A stretch of 64,000 nt of DNA from Algicola sagamiensis DSM 14643 (GTDB taxonomy: Bacteria > Pseudomonadota > Gammaproteobacteria > Enterobacterales > Alteromonadaceae), in the NCBI RefSeq assembly GCF_000374485.1, contig NZ_KB894491.1, forward strand, positions 310,546 through 374,545, in the 5' to 3' direction. Of the stretch, positions 1 through 9,777 are shown one piece after another. The notes under the pieces were generated by a model. It saw nothing but the letters and a program-made list of their open reading frames with translations. It did not search any database and was not told the DNA's origin. The stretch's first letter is position 1. Each line of letters begins with the position of its first letter. The translations under genes were made by a program, and so were the position numbers.

Positions 1-165
1 CTTAAATGCTTCTTTGATCACCCGGTTCACAAACCCACCATGATTCGCTTTTGCAGTGGTAAATGGCGCATATTCTGAGGCTGAGATTTTGATAGTTTCT
101 GCATTCACTTGCATGGATAGCATCGCAAACGCAGAACAGATTACAGCAAGCAACATGTGTTTCAT
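1..165 (-). CDS. periplasmic solute-binding-like protein, family 3 (partial, N-terminus only)
   Basis: The ATG is at 163-165 and the gene runs off the left edge, leaving 55 codons. The product opens with a cleavable signal peptide (hydrophobic core about residues 4-18, ending VNA before ETIKIS). The mature start 'KISASEYAPFT' then 'GGFVNRVIKEAFK' has the layout of family 3 extracellular solute-binding proteins (SBP_bac_3). The same layout occurs in the genes at 4175 and 28367 of this window, so these are likely paralogues. It lies about 70 bp downstream of the hybrid kinase gene on the same strand and could be the last gene of that cluster. By inference it binds a small polar molecule such as an amino acid in the periplasm; the ligand cannot be read from the sequence. 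Confidence 0.75.
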   Translation of the reverse strand, partial: MKHMLLAVICSAFAMLSMQVNAETIKISASEYAPFTTAKANHGGFVNRVIKEAFK

Positions 166-235
166 CGTACTAACCCTATTCGAAATCAAAAGATTAACTC
201 AATAAGTCTTGCACATGTTTATAAAATGGCCATTT

Positions 236-2950
236 TCAGCCCGCTTTTAGCTTCTCCAGAGTCTCTTGAATGGAATTTTGGAATGGTTTGAGGTGGGACT
301 CTAATGAAAATATAAGATCAGAAATTTGATCAAGCTCATGCGTTTTACTGGCATCTTCCAATGCCTGGCAAATTTTGTGAATACTATCCCCACCTAAACC
401 CACCGAAGGGGACTTTAATTTATGCGCTTGCTTTCCAACAGCCGTATAATCCTGCTCTGACATGAATAGATAAATTTCTGAAAGTGTTTCTTCCGATGAT
501 TGCAAATAATGACCGAGCATCTCCATTTGAAATTCAACATCATCACCAACAATTTCAACTAAACGGTGAAGATCAACTTCATCCACTTTTAATGGTTGCT
601 CTTTTTCTTCAAGCTCCTCATCGTCTTCAACCGTTTTTTCATTACTTATGGCCTGCTTGTTTAACCATAGATATAATACCTGGCGGAGCTTTTCGAGCTG
701 AATTGGCTTCGTAATATAATCATTCATCCCAGCCTCCAAGCAGTTCTCTTTTTCTCCTTTCACCGCATTTGCGGTAATTGCAATCACGGGCAACGCATGA
801 CAATGAGGGTGATCCGTTGCTCGGATTTTCTGGACAAGCTCGTACCCATCCATTTCTGGCATATGACAATCAGTCAGTAATATATCGTACTTGGTGTTTA
901 ATAACGCATCGAAAGCTTGCTTTCCATCATCGACAACATCACAAGCGTAACCGATTTTCTTGAGCTGTGCTCTTAAAACATGCTGGTTAATTTCATAGTC
1001 TTCTGCAACAAGGATCTTCGTTTGTGATAAGTGCATTTTTGTCTCATTTCTTCCCTGTGGCGGCACTCTTGGCAAATCATCAAAAATAACCTGAGTATTT
1101 GCAGTTGAGAGTTTCGCCTCAATCGAATCTTTGAGCGCAACATAATCTAATGGCAAAACACTCACCTTATGGAAACCTTGCATTTGCTCTGGTAAAGACA
1201 TCAGCACTTCATGGTCACGATATAAAAGGATGATTCTGGTATGCTGGCTACACTCTGTCAAAATGCTGAGTGCTTCTTCATAGTTTTCCTTCAAAATCGT
1301 TATATCGACCATGAGATACTCGATTTCGATTTGTTTTACGATGGAAGGTATTTCAGATAACAGGCAAGTTTCGATTTGGGCAGAAAAATCTTCGAGCGCC
1401 TTCCTAATTTCACCGTGAATATATTCATTTTGGATCACTAATAATGTAACTTTATCCTCCAATTGCCCTTGGAAAAATATACTGTGATCCTCTGGCGTCA
1501 ATTGAAATGGAATATACAAAGCAAATTGAGTTCCTTTTCCTTTATCACTTGTCACCCAAATATCTCCGCCCATTGCTTTTGCCAAACGAGATGAGATACT
1601 TAGCCCAAGGCCAGTGCCACCAAATTTTCGCGTTGTGGAGCTTTCTTCCTGCTCGAAAGGCTGGAAAATATGGCTCAGTTTGCTTACATCAATTCCTATC
1701 CCATTATCTTCAACATAAAACACAACCCCATACACATCACCTTCCTGATCAAAGTTCTCCATTTTTAGTTTTACAAAACTATAATCCCGTTTCGCTTTCG
1801 CCGTAAATTTAATCGCATTGGAAAGTAAATTGACCAAAATTTGTCGGATTCGGGTAATATCCCCTCGCACGTGCCAAGGGATATCTTTCTCAATCAAGAC
1901 TTGAAGGTAGATTTCTTTTTGTAAGGCACTCACTCTGAAAGTCTGGCTCAACTCACTGACCAACCGGATGAGATCAATACTGGTTTCCTCCAGATCTAAG
2001 CTGCCCGCTTCTATTTTTGAAAAATCTAAAATATCGTTAATGATTTCAAGTAAGTGCTCTGACGAAGACTGGATTTTATCAAACATTTCTCGATGAACCG
2101 GATCTTCAATGTCTCTATCTAACAACCCAATCATGCCTATCACACCATTGAGTGGCGTCCTAATTTCATGGCTCATCGTCGCTAGAAACGTCGACTTTGC
2201 TTTATTGGCAGACTCTGCTGTCAATTTTGCTTCAATCAACCCTTCTTCTGCTTGGCGTACTTCCGTAATATCAATGCCAAATAATAAATACCGTATCCCC
2301 TCTAGGTTATTTAACGGACTAAAATGCCAACGAATGATTTTTTGCTCCGCAGCCGTGATCTGGAATGGGCATTCTTCGACAAGTAAAACATCGTCTTCCA
2401 ACTCCAATGAAAAGCTGGTCGATAAACGGGTTGCTAAGTCAGATAGTTTGGTTTGATTGAGGTTTGTATTTCTGAGTCGTGTTGAACAAAGCAACTCTTG
2501 GATTGGTCGGTTACTTTGCAACACATTCATCTGCCTATCAAGAATCAATACATAACCACTAAGCGTATCAATGAATGATTGAAAATAAGCATGCTCTACT
2601 CGGAGTTTTTTTTGTAGATGATCGCCTCTTTCTTTCAATGACTGATTTCGGACGAGCAACGCATGGATCTCGTCTTTCATCCACTGTAATCGATTATCCC
2701 CTTCATGGGGCTTGGAATGAAAATAGGACAGTAAGTCGGACAAGTGCCGATCGAAGTAGCGGTAAATCGCAGTTGCCGTCGTAAAAACACCGATGATCAC
2801 AATGGAAATATAAATACCAAACATCCAATACTGGTTTAAGCCAAGCCATGTTCGATACGTATTTAATGTATAGAGGGCAACAAGAAGCGCTGAACTTAAA
2901 ACGAACAAACAGAGCAGTGAAAAATAAAACGCGTCCTTGGCCTTTTTCAT
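236..2950 (-). CDS. hybrid sensor histidine kinase/response regulator with HPt domain
   Basis: This 904-residue membrane kinase is built for a multistep phosphorelay. There are two N-terminal membrane segments (about 8-28 and 42-62), a coiled linker and a PAS-like domain (about 118-235). The dimerisation/phosphoacceptor domain has H261 in 'SHEIRTPLNG'. The ATPase domain shows an N box near 374-380 and G boxes at 414-420 and 444-450. A degenerate receiver-like stretch (about 500-615) is followed by a true receiver (about 645-760) with phosphoacceptor D694 and the conserved lysine K748. A C-terminal HPt domain carries H843 in 'AHKLKSPS'. The input segment between the membrane helices is very short, so sensing is probably intramembrane, via PAS or via a partner. 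Its ATG directly follows the TAA of the upstream response-regulator gene, so the two are very likely translationally coupled. Confidence 0.93.
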   Translation of the reverse strand: MKKAKDAFYFSLLCLFVLSSALLVALYTLNTYRTWLGLNQYWMFGIYISIVIIGVFTTATAIYRYFDRHLSDLLSYFHSKPHEGDNRLQWMKDEIHALLVRNQSLKERGDHLQKKLRVEHAYFQSFIDTLSGYVLILDRQMNVLQSNRPIQELLCSTRLRNTNLNQTKLSDLATRLSTSFSLELEDDVLLVEECPFQITAAEQKIIRWHFSPLNNLEGIRYLLFGIDITEVRQAEEGLIEAKLTAESANKAKSTFLATMSHEIRTPLNGVIGMIGLLDRDIEDPVHREMFDKIQSSSEHLLEIINDILDFSKIEAGSLDLEETSIDLIRLVSELSQTFRVSALQKEIYLQVLIEKDIPWHVRGDITRIRQILVNLLSNAIKFTAKAKRDYSFVKLKMENFDQEGDVYGVVFYVEDNGIGIDVSKLSHIFQPFEQEESSTTRKFGGTGLGLSISSRLAKAMGGDIWVTSDKGKGTQFALYIPFQLTPEDHSIFFQGQLEDKVTLLVIQNEYIHGEIRKALEDFSAQIETCLLSEIPSIVKQIEIEYLMVDITILKENYEEALSILTECSQHTRIILLYRDHEVLMSLPEQMQGFHKVSVLPLDYVALKDSIEAKLSTANTQVIFDDLPRVPPQGRNETKMHLSQTKILVAEDYEINQHVLRAQLKKIGYACDVVDDGKQAFDALLNTKYDILLTDCHMPEMDGYELVQKIRATDHPHCHALPVIAITANAVKGEKENCLEAGMNDYITKPIQLEKLRQVLYLWLNKQAISNEKTVEDDEELEEKEQPLKVDEVDLHRLVEIVGDDVEFQMEMLGHYLQSSEETLSEIYLFMSEQDYTAVGKQAHKLKSPSVGLGGDSIHKICQALEDASKTHELDQISDLIFSLESHLKPFQNSIQETLEKLKAG

Positions 2951-4099
2951 TTATGCTCCTACGACAAAGCGGCTCAGTTTTTCCAGCAGTTTGTTTTTCT
3001 TGACAGGTTTCACAAGATATCCCTGTACCTTTGCAACTTTCGAACGATTGACTGCATCCGTGTCTTTACGACCAGTCAACATAACAACGGGTGTATTGTG
3101 ATTTCGACCTTCGGATCGCATATCTTCAATCACCGTGATTCCATCAGAGTCTGGTAATTCAATATCCATAAAAACAAGCTGGTAATCCTCACGACGAATT
3201 TTTTCCAGTGCATCCGTTGCATTTGATGCCGTATCAACTTTCATCGCTTCTTTCTCAAGCACACCTGAAACCAGCCTTAGGCACCAAGGGTCATCATCCA
3301 CAACCAAAATTTTTGGTTGGTGCTCCAGTGTCGGTGGTTTGGGTTCTTTGGCAGCACTTCGATAAAGGTCGATGGTCGTTGATGTATGCTCGATGACGGC
3401 TTGAAGAAAGTCACAGACTTTATTTTCCAACTGAGAAATTTGTGGTCGAAGCTGATTATTTTTATACTGGGCAAGCACTTCGCGAACAACACTAATATCT
3501 ACAAGCTCTTTCATATTCTGGTGACAAGGTAACTCAGATATCGCTTTATCTAATTGATCTTCTAATGCCGTAATGGTTTTATTGGCCTGTTTTTTCACTG
3601 CCTCCTTTTTATCTTGGCCTACTTCAACAATTTTCTGTATCGATTCATCATGGCAAGAGAGTGGTAACCTGCGACTAATGAGATCATATTCTCCAAGCTC
3701 TTTAAGCATCTGCTTCACAAGCGCTGACGGGCGATGCATTTCAAATAAGGGCTTTGAGATAAAATATTCATCTATCAAATCAGATTGAAATGCTTGATAG
3801 GCAATGCCTTCTTCATTCTTACGGCAACAGATGATCACGCGATGCTCAGCTACAATTTGATCGGAGCTGGAATCCAACAGCATATTATAAAAGTGAAGCG
3901 CATCTCTGATTGAGCGGTAAGATAGGAGGAGAACACGGGTATCTCCAGTATGAAAAGCTTTTCGAGCAACTGGGTTCCCTTTCGCCCAGAAGAAACGTTC
4001 TTGATAATCCCCACTGAGCTGTTTCGCAACAACTTCGTCATCATCCGGGTGCTCTGATACAAGTACGATATTGGGTTGTATCTTTTTTTTCACCACCAT
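2951..4099 (-). CDS. response regulator with C-terminal receiver domain, no DNA-binding output
   Basis: The product has 382 residues from the ATG at 4097-4099; a TTG one codon earlier is possible, but the ATG sits better after AGGGA. The C-terminal third (about 263-380) is a canonical receiver: acidic pocket 'VVDDDP', phosphoacceptor D312 in 'FMDIELPDSDG', T342 and K364. The N-terminal 130 residues resemble a receiver fold but lack the phosphoacceptor, and a helical region (about 135-250) links the two. No DNA-binding or enzymatic output domain is visible, so it may act by protein contacts or as a phosphate shuttle. The downstream hybrid kinase begins on the next base after its stop, making that kinase the obvious partner. 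The ligand-binding protein gene at 4175-4987 lies 75 bp upstream on the same strand. Confidence 0.85.
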   Translation of the reverse strand: MVVKKKIQPNIVLVSEHPDDDEVVAKQLSGDYQERFFWAKGNPVARKAFHTGDTRVLLLSYRSIRDALHFYNMLLDSSSDQIVAEHRVIICCRKNEEGIAYQAFQSDLIDEYFISKPLFEMHRPSALVKQMLKELGEYDLISRRLPLSCHDESIQKIVEVGQDKKEAVKKQANKTITALEDQLDKAISELPCHQNMKELVDISVVREVLAQYKNNQLRPQISQLENKVCDFLQAVIEHTSTTIDLYRSAAKEPKPPTLEHQPKILVVDDDPWCLRLVSGVLEKEAMKVDTASNATDALEKIRREDYQLVFMDIELPDSDGITVIEDMRSEGRNHNTPVVMLTGRKDTDAVNRSKVAKVQGYLVKPVKKNKLLEKLSRFVVGA

Positions 4100-4174
4100 C
4101 AATCCCTAAGGCAAGTTCACATTTAAGGAACGATTTATTTGAGTGTAGTCCGTCCCGGATGCCTTTCCAAGCGA

Positions 4175-4987
4175 TCAATTGTTTTTCGCATTCCCTTTGA
4201 GCTTACTGTATAAACCCTTGCTCGCATCTTTGTAAACCCGATCAATAAACCCTTCATTCTTCAGCTGGCGTAACGCACGATTGAAACTCGCAATGATTTT
4301 ATCATTTCCCTTTTTCTTTTTAGAAAAAGCAAGGCTCCAAGAACCATCATGGATTGGTTTAGAATGATACACAACTTTGCTTCTATCTTCTGGTAAAAGG
4401 CGATTATGTACAATGTGTTGACCAACATAGAAGTTCACAACAACAAGCTCTGCTTGCCCACCCAACAACTTCTGCATACCATGTAATCCGGACAAAACAT
4501 AAACTGGTCTAATGCGATTCCCTTCAACTAATGCGTCAAAACCAGGCCCATAAGAATACCCCTTAGAAATCGCAATCCGCTTTTTCTCAACATCCGCAAA
4601 ACTATTCCACTGGAAATTTTTAGACTTTAAATGAAAAAACACGTTAGTTGTTTCTAATACTGGTTCGCTAAATACCATGTGCTTTTCACGTTTAGGGGTT
4701 TTCGCCCAAATAGCACTGGCATGAGCACGACCTTTCGTGACATAAAGGTAAGAACGTTGCCACGGGTAAAATTTCCACGCTGTGACCATGCCCGCACGCT
4801 GGAATGCCTCATTGATGACAACTGCTGCCGCACCATGTTTTGGTAAGCGCTCGCCAACAATGGGTGCCCACTCACCACTAGCAATTTTGATTTGTTCCTT
4901 TGCGACAAGAGTCTCTGCAGTGAATAAACCGCATAGCCACAGAAAAAGCGTGATAGCTCGATAAGCCTTGTTATTATTGTGCAGCAA
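4175..4987 (-). CDS. periplasmic solute-binding-like protein, family 3
   Basis: The product has 270 residues with a signal peptide (hydrophobic core about 10-26, likely cut after LVA near residue 28). The mature protein starts 'IKIASGEWAPIVGERLPKHG' and has the 'AFQRAG...FYPWQRSYLYVTKG' and 'FSEPVLETTNVFF' blocks typical of SBP_bac_3 proteins that lack transporter partners. It is clearly paralogous to 28367-29170 and to the fragment at 1-165. The only in-frame starts after the upstream stop are TTG and CTG codons, so TTG (4985-4987) was taken. An ATG at 5008-5010 is out of frame, and a start-region frameshift cannot be excluded. It is probably the first gene of the cluster leading into the response regulator and hybrid kinase. 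A role as ligand receptor for that system is inference. Confidence 0.8.
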   Translation of the reverse strand: MLHNNNKAYRAITLFLWLCGLFTAETLVAKEQIKIASGEWAPIVGERLPKHGAAAVVINEAFQRAGMVTAWKFYPWQRSYLYVTKGRAHASAIWAKTPKREKHMVFSEPVLETTNVFFHLKSKNFQWNSFADVEKKRIAISKGYSYGPGFDALVEGNRIRPVYVLSGLHGMQKLLGGQAELVVVNFYVGQHIVHNRLLPEDRSKVVYHSKPIHDGSWSLAFSKKKKGNDKIIASFNRALRQLKNEGFIDRVYKDASKGLYSKLKGNAKNN

Positions 4988-5139
4988 CGTCTTTCACCAA
5001 TAATCGTCATTTTAGTTATTTTAGCTTAGACAATCTGGCTAAAAACCCCCAATAACAAGCAGTAAAACAATGAAGGAATTGAACAGAAGTGGATGGTGCA
5101 GTCAGAAACTACACCAACAAATAGAAATTGAATTATCGA

Positions 5140-6210
5140 TTATAGGCGGCGGATATGAACCGTGACTTCTTCACGGTCGTGATAGAGTTGCTTTGCATGA
5201 ACTTCATATCGCCCACCAACACTACTCAGCAACTCCGTCAATTTTGCCATATTATTTTCAACGCATTCGAAGCGTTTTTTCATGGGAAGCTTCCAGTTAA
5301 AGATGGCTTCCTGACACCACTCTCTTGCAAACCAGTCTGCCATCAAGTGGGTGACCCGCATTGGCTTCTCAACCATATCACAGACAAGCCAGTAGATATT
5401 CTTACGCACAGGCTCAAACTTAAAGCCATCTTCAGCAAAGTGCTTCACTTGCCCAGAATCCATCAACTTTTGATCCATCTGGCCATTATCTACAGCCGAG
5501 ACAAACATACCACGGCGAACGAGCTGGTGTGTCCAACCACCGGGACATGCGCCAAGATCCACAGCCTTCATTCCCGAGGTGACACGATCATCCCACTCTT
5601 CTTTTGGTACAAACACGTGAAAGGCTTCTTCTAGCTTTAAACCGGAGCGGCTTGGTGCATCCGCTTGTTGCTTTAAGCGAGGTACGCCATTAAAGAATGG
5701 AGAGCGATTATAGGTATAGGAATACCCAACAAACACTGTTTGACCATCTTTAAAGAAAAGATGGATCACTGGCCTGTTTGTATTTTCTTGATTCGTTAAC
5801 ACTTCTTTTTTGCGCAAAGCATTGCGCAGGGGTACCGTGAACTTTCGGCAAAATTTAGAGAGTTCCTTTCCTTTATTCGTATCCGGATATTCAACAACGA
5901 CATCACCGCAGAGTGTATATTCTTCAACGGCATCAAGAATTGGCGTGATCCGATCGTCTTGTGGCAAATTCGTGAGCTGATGTGTGATGGCGACAATTTG
6001 GCGAGAAAAAACAAGATCTTTGAGTGCCTGCTTCTTCGCAAGAACATCGACATCTTCTTCGTCAAAACACTCAAAGAGGACATACCCGGTGTTTTCTTTC
6101 GTACGCGCAAACCCAAAAATCTCACGCTCAGACGCTCGCTGCTGGATCTCAGCAGCACATTCTTTTTCAAACCCAGGTCGGCAATATAGGAGAAGCATTT
6201 GACGGCTCAT
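5140..6210 (-). CDS. rlmM: 23S rRNA (cytidine-2498 2'-O) methyltransferase RlmM
   Basis: The 356-residue cytoplasmic enzyme methylates the ribose of C2498 in 23S rRNA using SAM. The N-terminal half is the THUMP-like RNA-binding region. The C-terminal half is a Rossmann methyltransferase with the SAM motif '[15 protein letters not shown]' (about 217-231). It is followed by 'VSAVDNG', '[10 protein letters not shown]' and 'NWKLPMKKR', carrying the K-D-K-E type catalytic residues of 2'-O methyltransferases. Length matches the family. It is the last gene of a gcvA-hydrolase-ygdD-rlmM run; gcvA-ygdD-rlmM is a recognised gammaproteobacterial arrangement, which supports the assignment. The ATG start lies 28 bp downstream of ygdD. 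Confidence 0.95.
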   Translation of the reverse strand: MSRQMLLLYCRPGFEKECAAEIQQRASEREIFGFARTKENTGYVLFECFDEEDVDVLAKKQALKDLVFSRQIVAITHQLTNLPQDDRITPILDAVEEYTLCGDVVVEYPDTNKGKELSKFCRKFTVPLRNALRKKEVLTNQENTNRPVIHLFFKDGQTVFVGYSYTYNRSPFFNGVPRLKQQADAPSRSGLKLEEAFHVFVPKEEWDDRVTSGMKAVDLGACPGGWTHQLVRRGMFVSAVDNGQMDQKLMDSGQVKHFAEDGFKFEPVRKNIYWLVCDMVEKPMRVTHLMADWFAREWCQEAIFNWKLPMKKRFECVENNMAKLTELLSSVGGRYEVHAKQLYHDREEVTVHIRRL

Positions 6211-6238
6211 AAAACTCTTGTATCTTTACTCATTCAAA

Positions 6239-6610
6239 TCACGGTAACGCCTTGAATAACGCATAGGCAAGCAAGCACCATCCAAGAATAAATCCAAGTC
6301 CTCCTAAGGGAGTGACCGGTCCAAACCACTTGATGCCAGTCAATGCCAGTGCATACAAGCTTCCGGAAAACGCGATGATACCAAAAATAAACGCATAAGC
6401 CGAAAGAAACAGCGTATTTTCTTTCTCATGCATCCAAAATAACACCACAAACAAGAGTGCTATCGTATGTAGAAACTGATAGAGCACACCCGTTTGAAAT
6501 GTTTGCAGCATGGTATCTGATAAGACTTTTTTCAAACCGTGTGCAGCGTAAGCCCCTAAAATGACAGAGAATGCACCGCTTAAAGCCGTAAATATTGCGA
6601 TCCATTTCAT
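6239..6610 (-). CDS. ygdD: DUF423 inner-membrane protein YgdD
   Basis: This 123-residue integral membrane protein has four hydrophobic segments (about 4-24, 41-62, 70-90, 97-118). The N-terminal 'GAFSVILGAYAAHGLKK' and the C-terminal 'GPVTPLGGLGFILGWCLLA' blocks are diagnostic of DUF423. The biochemical function of the family is unknown. Its start overlaps the stop of the alpha/beta hydrolase gene by 4 bp (6607-6610), so translation is probably coupled. The gcvA-ygdD-rlmM neighbourhood is conserved in gammaproteobacteria. Confidence 0.9.
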   Translation of the reverse strand: MKWIAIFTALSGAFSVILGAYAAHGLKKVLSDTMLQTFQTGVLYQFLHTIALLFVVLFWMHEKENTLFLSAYAFIFGIIAFSGSLYALALTGIKWFGPVTPLGGLGFILGWCLLAYALFKALP

Positions 6611-7254
6611 ACGTTGATAACCTCATCAATCCAGCGGTTGGTGTGTTGAGTCGCAAGCTTCAAATTTTCAAGCTGTGTCAGTCCTGAGCTTTTTCTTGGT
6701 GAAAAACTATGATCCCCATCAGGAATATAGGCGATGTTGATTCTGGTAGATATTGGATACCCATTCACTTCTTCTCGTTTCCCAAACGTATCTCTTTCAC
6801 CTTGTAGGATCATCATCGGCTGTTCAACATCCTGAAGATGGTCAATTCTTAACTTTTCAGGCTTTCCCGGCGGGTGAAATGGATAACCATATACAATACA
6901 ACCAGCCAGGCAAGGTTCTGACTGGATCAAGTGCGTTGCAATCCGCCCTCCCATCGACTTTCCTGCAATAAACAATGGTGTCGATGCATCTGTGTTTGCC
7001 TGGATCACCTCGATAAAAGCAGCTTCCAGGATTGCCTGCTTATTTGGCGGACGGCGTTTTCCCTCTTGAGTCATCTGTTGCATATATGGAAAATCAAAAC
7101 GGATCACTTCGATTTGATGCTGAGCTAACCCTTGTGCTAACTCAACCATAAATGGATGGCTCATCCCTGCTCCAGCACCATGTGCTAAAATCAACCTTGC
7201 CTTGGGTTTACCACTCACTTCTGTGACGAGTATTTCGGCTGGGTTATCACTCAT
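6607..7254 (-). CDS. alpha/beta hydrolase (KANL3/Tex30-like)
   Basis: The 215-residue cytoplasmic alpha/beta hydrolase has an oxyanion-side motif 'LAHGAGAGMSHPFM' (about 23-36) and a nucleophile elbow 'GKSMGGR' with S100. The acid is D155 in 'LQGERDTFG' and the catalytic histidine is H182 in 'DGDHSF'. Length and motifs fit the small KANL3/Tex30-like hydrolases of gammaproteobacteria, whose substrates are unknown. It overlaps gcvA by 4 bp upstream and ygdD by 4 bp downstream, so all three should be co-translated. It is an extra gene compared with the enterobacterial gcvA-ygdD-rlmM order. Confidence 0.88.
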   Translation of the reverse strand: MSDNPAEILVTEVSGKPKARLILAHGAGAGMSHPFMVELAQGLAQHQIEVIRFDFPYMQQMTQEGKRRPPNKQAILEAAFIEVIQANTDASTPLFIAGKSMGGRIATHLIQSEPCLAGCIVYGYPFHPPGKPEKLRIDHLQDVEQPMMILQGERDTFGKREEVNGYPISTRINIAYIPDGDHSFSPRKSSGLTQLENLKLATQHTNRWIDEVINV

Positions 7255-8162
7255 CGGTGCTCCATATATTCATCTTGTTCTTCTTCAACCATTGTCATCA
7301 TCCAATCACGAAACGCAACAATCTTACCTAAATCAGACTGCCCTTCCTGACAAACGAGATAGTAAGCATTTTTACTCACTAACACCTGATTAAAAGGGCA
7401 AACCAATCGCCCACTTTCTATCTCTGGTTTCGCCAGAACACTATGCCCTAATGCAATCCCCTGACCATGGGCAGCAGCTTGCAATACCATCGAAGAATGA
7501 GAAAAAATGGGACCTTGGTTCACATTAATATTTTTCAGGTTGTAATTCTTAACCCATTGCTTCCAGTCTTTGCGAGAACCGTCATGGAGCAGTGTATGTT
7601 GTGAAAGATCTTCAAGCATTCTTAAAGGTTTCGTACTATTGAGCAATTTAGGTGAACAAACTGGGATTAAATACTCGGTATGCAGCTTGTCTGCACGCAA
7701 GCTAGGCCACTGCCCTTTTCCATAGTAGATTGCAACATCCACATCATCCGTGAGTGAACCTTCATCCAGATCAACAGCTTTAATCCGAACATCTATTTCA
7801 GGATGAAGCTCACTAAATTCACTCAGTCGCGGAACAAGCCACATAATGGCAAAGCTGGGCGGTAACGATATCGTGATTGCACCCTTGGCACCGCGGGCAA
7901 GTAACTTTTCTGTAGCATCATTTATCTGGGAGAAAATATCTTTGATGTCCAGAAAGTAACTTTGTCCTTCTTCTGTCAATAACAGTGAGCGATTCCGCCG
8001 CATAAACAGCTTTAATCCCAAGTGCTCTTCCAATGACTTGATTTGATGGCTAATCGCCGCTTGCGTGACAAACAGCTCTTCCGCGGCTTTCGTAAAACTC
8101 AGATGCCTTGCCGCAGCTTCAAAAGCTTTTAAGGCATTGAGGGGTGGTAATCGTCGCGACAT
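7251..8162 (-). CDS. gcvA: LysR-family transcriptional regulator, GcvA-like
   Basis: The product has 303 residues. The N-terminal winged helix-turn-helix 'LPPLNALKAFEAAARHLSF', then 'AAEELFVTQAAISHQIKSLE' (about residues 5-45), is typical of the GcvA branch of LysR regulators. The remainder is the periplasmic-binding-like effector domain. The name rests on this N-terminal signature plus its place at the head of a ygdD-rlmM operon. In enterobacteria GcvA controls glycine cleavage genes in response to glycine and purines; whether that holds here is inference. The start is an ATG at 8160-8162 after an AT-rich promoter region, and the stop overlaps the hydrolase start by 4 bp. Confidence 0.85.
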   Translation of the reverse strand: MSRRLPPLNALKAFEAAARHLSFTKAAEELFVTQAAISHQIKSLEEHLGLKLFMRRNRSLLLTEEGQSYFLDIKDIFSQINDATEKLLARGAKGAITISLPPSFAIMWLVPRLSEFSELHPEIDVRIKAVDLDEGSLTDDVDVAIYYGKGQWPSLRADKLHTEYLIPVCSPKLLNSTKPLRMLEDLSQHTLLHDGSRKDWKQWVKNYNLKNINVNQGPIFSHSSMVLQAAAHGQGIALGHSVLAKPEIESGRLVCPFNQVLVSKNAYYLVCQEGQSDLGKIVAFRDWMMTMVEEEQDEYMEHR

Positions 8163-8380
8163 GTCAATTCCGTGAAATTTAGATAAGTTTTTCTAATGAA
8201 CTGAATAAAAATATATCATTTTTTAACCAACTCATTTTCCGCTATTATGTACCCTGATTTAATTGGATCTTCAGTTACTACTAGCGTTCACCCACTGAAA
8301 ACCAATGATAAATCACCTTATATTGCATAGATATTCATTTTTTATTTCATTAATATTTCTTATTCCATAGAGAGACTGAA

Positions 8381-8653
8381 ATGGAACATACATACTTCAC
8401 GCGCACTTTCGTACTTCTGTTCGGTGTTCTATTCTCGCTCGCACCTGCGACTTCCAGTGCAAATGAACTCGAGACAGCAATCATGCTACAAATGAAGCAA
8501 GCATTTGAGTCAACTGCTGCTGAGAGCCTACAAGAAGTCAGAGAGCATATTACCCAACAGCTTATCCGCTTTGAACCAGAACAAATGGTGAGTTCAAAGA
8601 ACCTTGATCTTGCAAGTACTGTACCTTTGCAGGAACAGGAAACCAGCGAATAA
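8381..8653 (+). CDS. small exported protein of unknown function
   Basis: The product has 90 residues. It begins with a clear signal peptide (hydrophobic core about 9-25, 'LAPATSSA' before NELETA), leaving about 60 mature residues that are acidic, glutamine- and glutamate-rich and probably helical. There are no cysteines after the signal and no family I recognise. An AGAGAG purine run lies about 6 bp upstream of the ATG and an intrinsic terminator follows at 8689-8720. The gene is therefore a monocistronic unit with its own signals, which argues it is real despite its size. Confidence 0.7.
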   Translation: MEHTYFTRTFVLLFGVLFSLAPATSSANELETAIMLQMKQAFESTAAESLQEVREHITQQLIRFEPEQMVSSKNLDLASTVPLQEQETSE

Positions 8654-8688
8654 GACTTTGATCACCTCATTCGTGTTCACCCAACCAC

Positions 8689-8720
8689 AGGCTGCTTCGT
8701 TGTTATAGCAGCCTTTTTTA
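8689..8720 (+). terminator. intrinsic terminator after the small exported protein
   Basis: A perfect 7-bp stem (8689-8695 with 8708-8714) encloses a 12-base loop and is followed by a run of six Ts. It lies 35 bp past the stop at 8653. Confidence 0.8.
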
Positions 8721-8765
8721 TGCCTTAGACAAATGAAATTCACGCCACCTGCAAAGCAACCAATC

Positions 8766-8790
8766 AAAAAAGGAGCTTTTCAGCCCCTTT
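8766..8790 (-). terminator. intrinsic terminator of kdsA
   Basis: Read on the minus strand, GGGGCT and AGCTCC form a 6-bp stem (one G-U pair) with a GAAA-type loop, followed by six Ts. It begins 13 bp past the kdsA stop. Confidence 0.75.
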
Positions 8791-8803
8791 GTGATTCCAG
8801 AAA

Positions 8804-9730
<927 letters not shown>

Positions 9731-9777
9731 TTAATTCAACGCACGCCTCTGGTGATTTATCTAGTTTTACATTCACA

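Noticed and set aside
4654-5010. 118-codon frame with an ATG start overlapping the binding protein gene
   Set aside because: It is a shadow frame; the peptide is not protein-like and the other frame carries a full binding protein with signal peptide.
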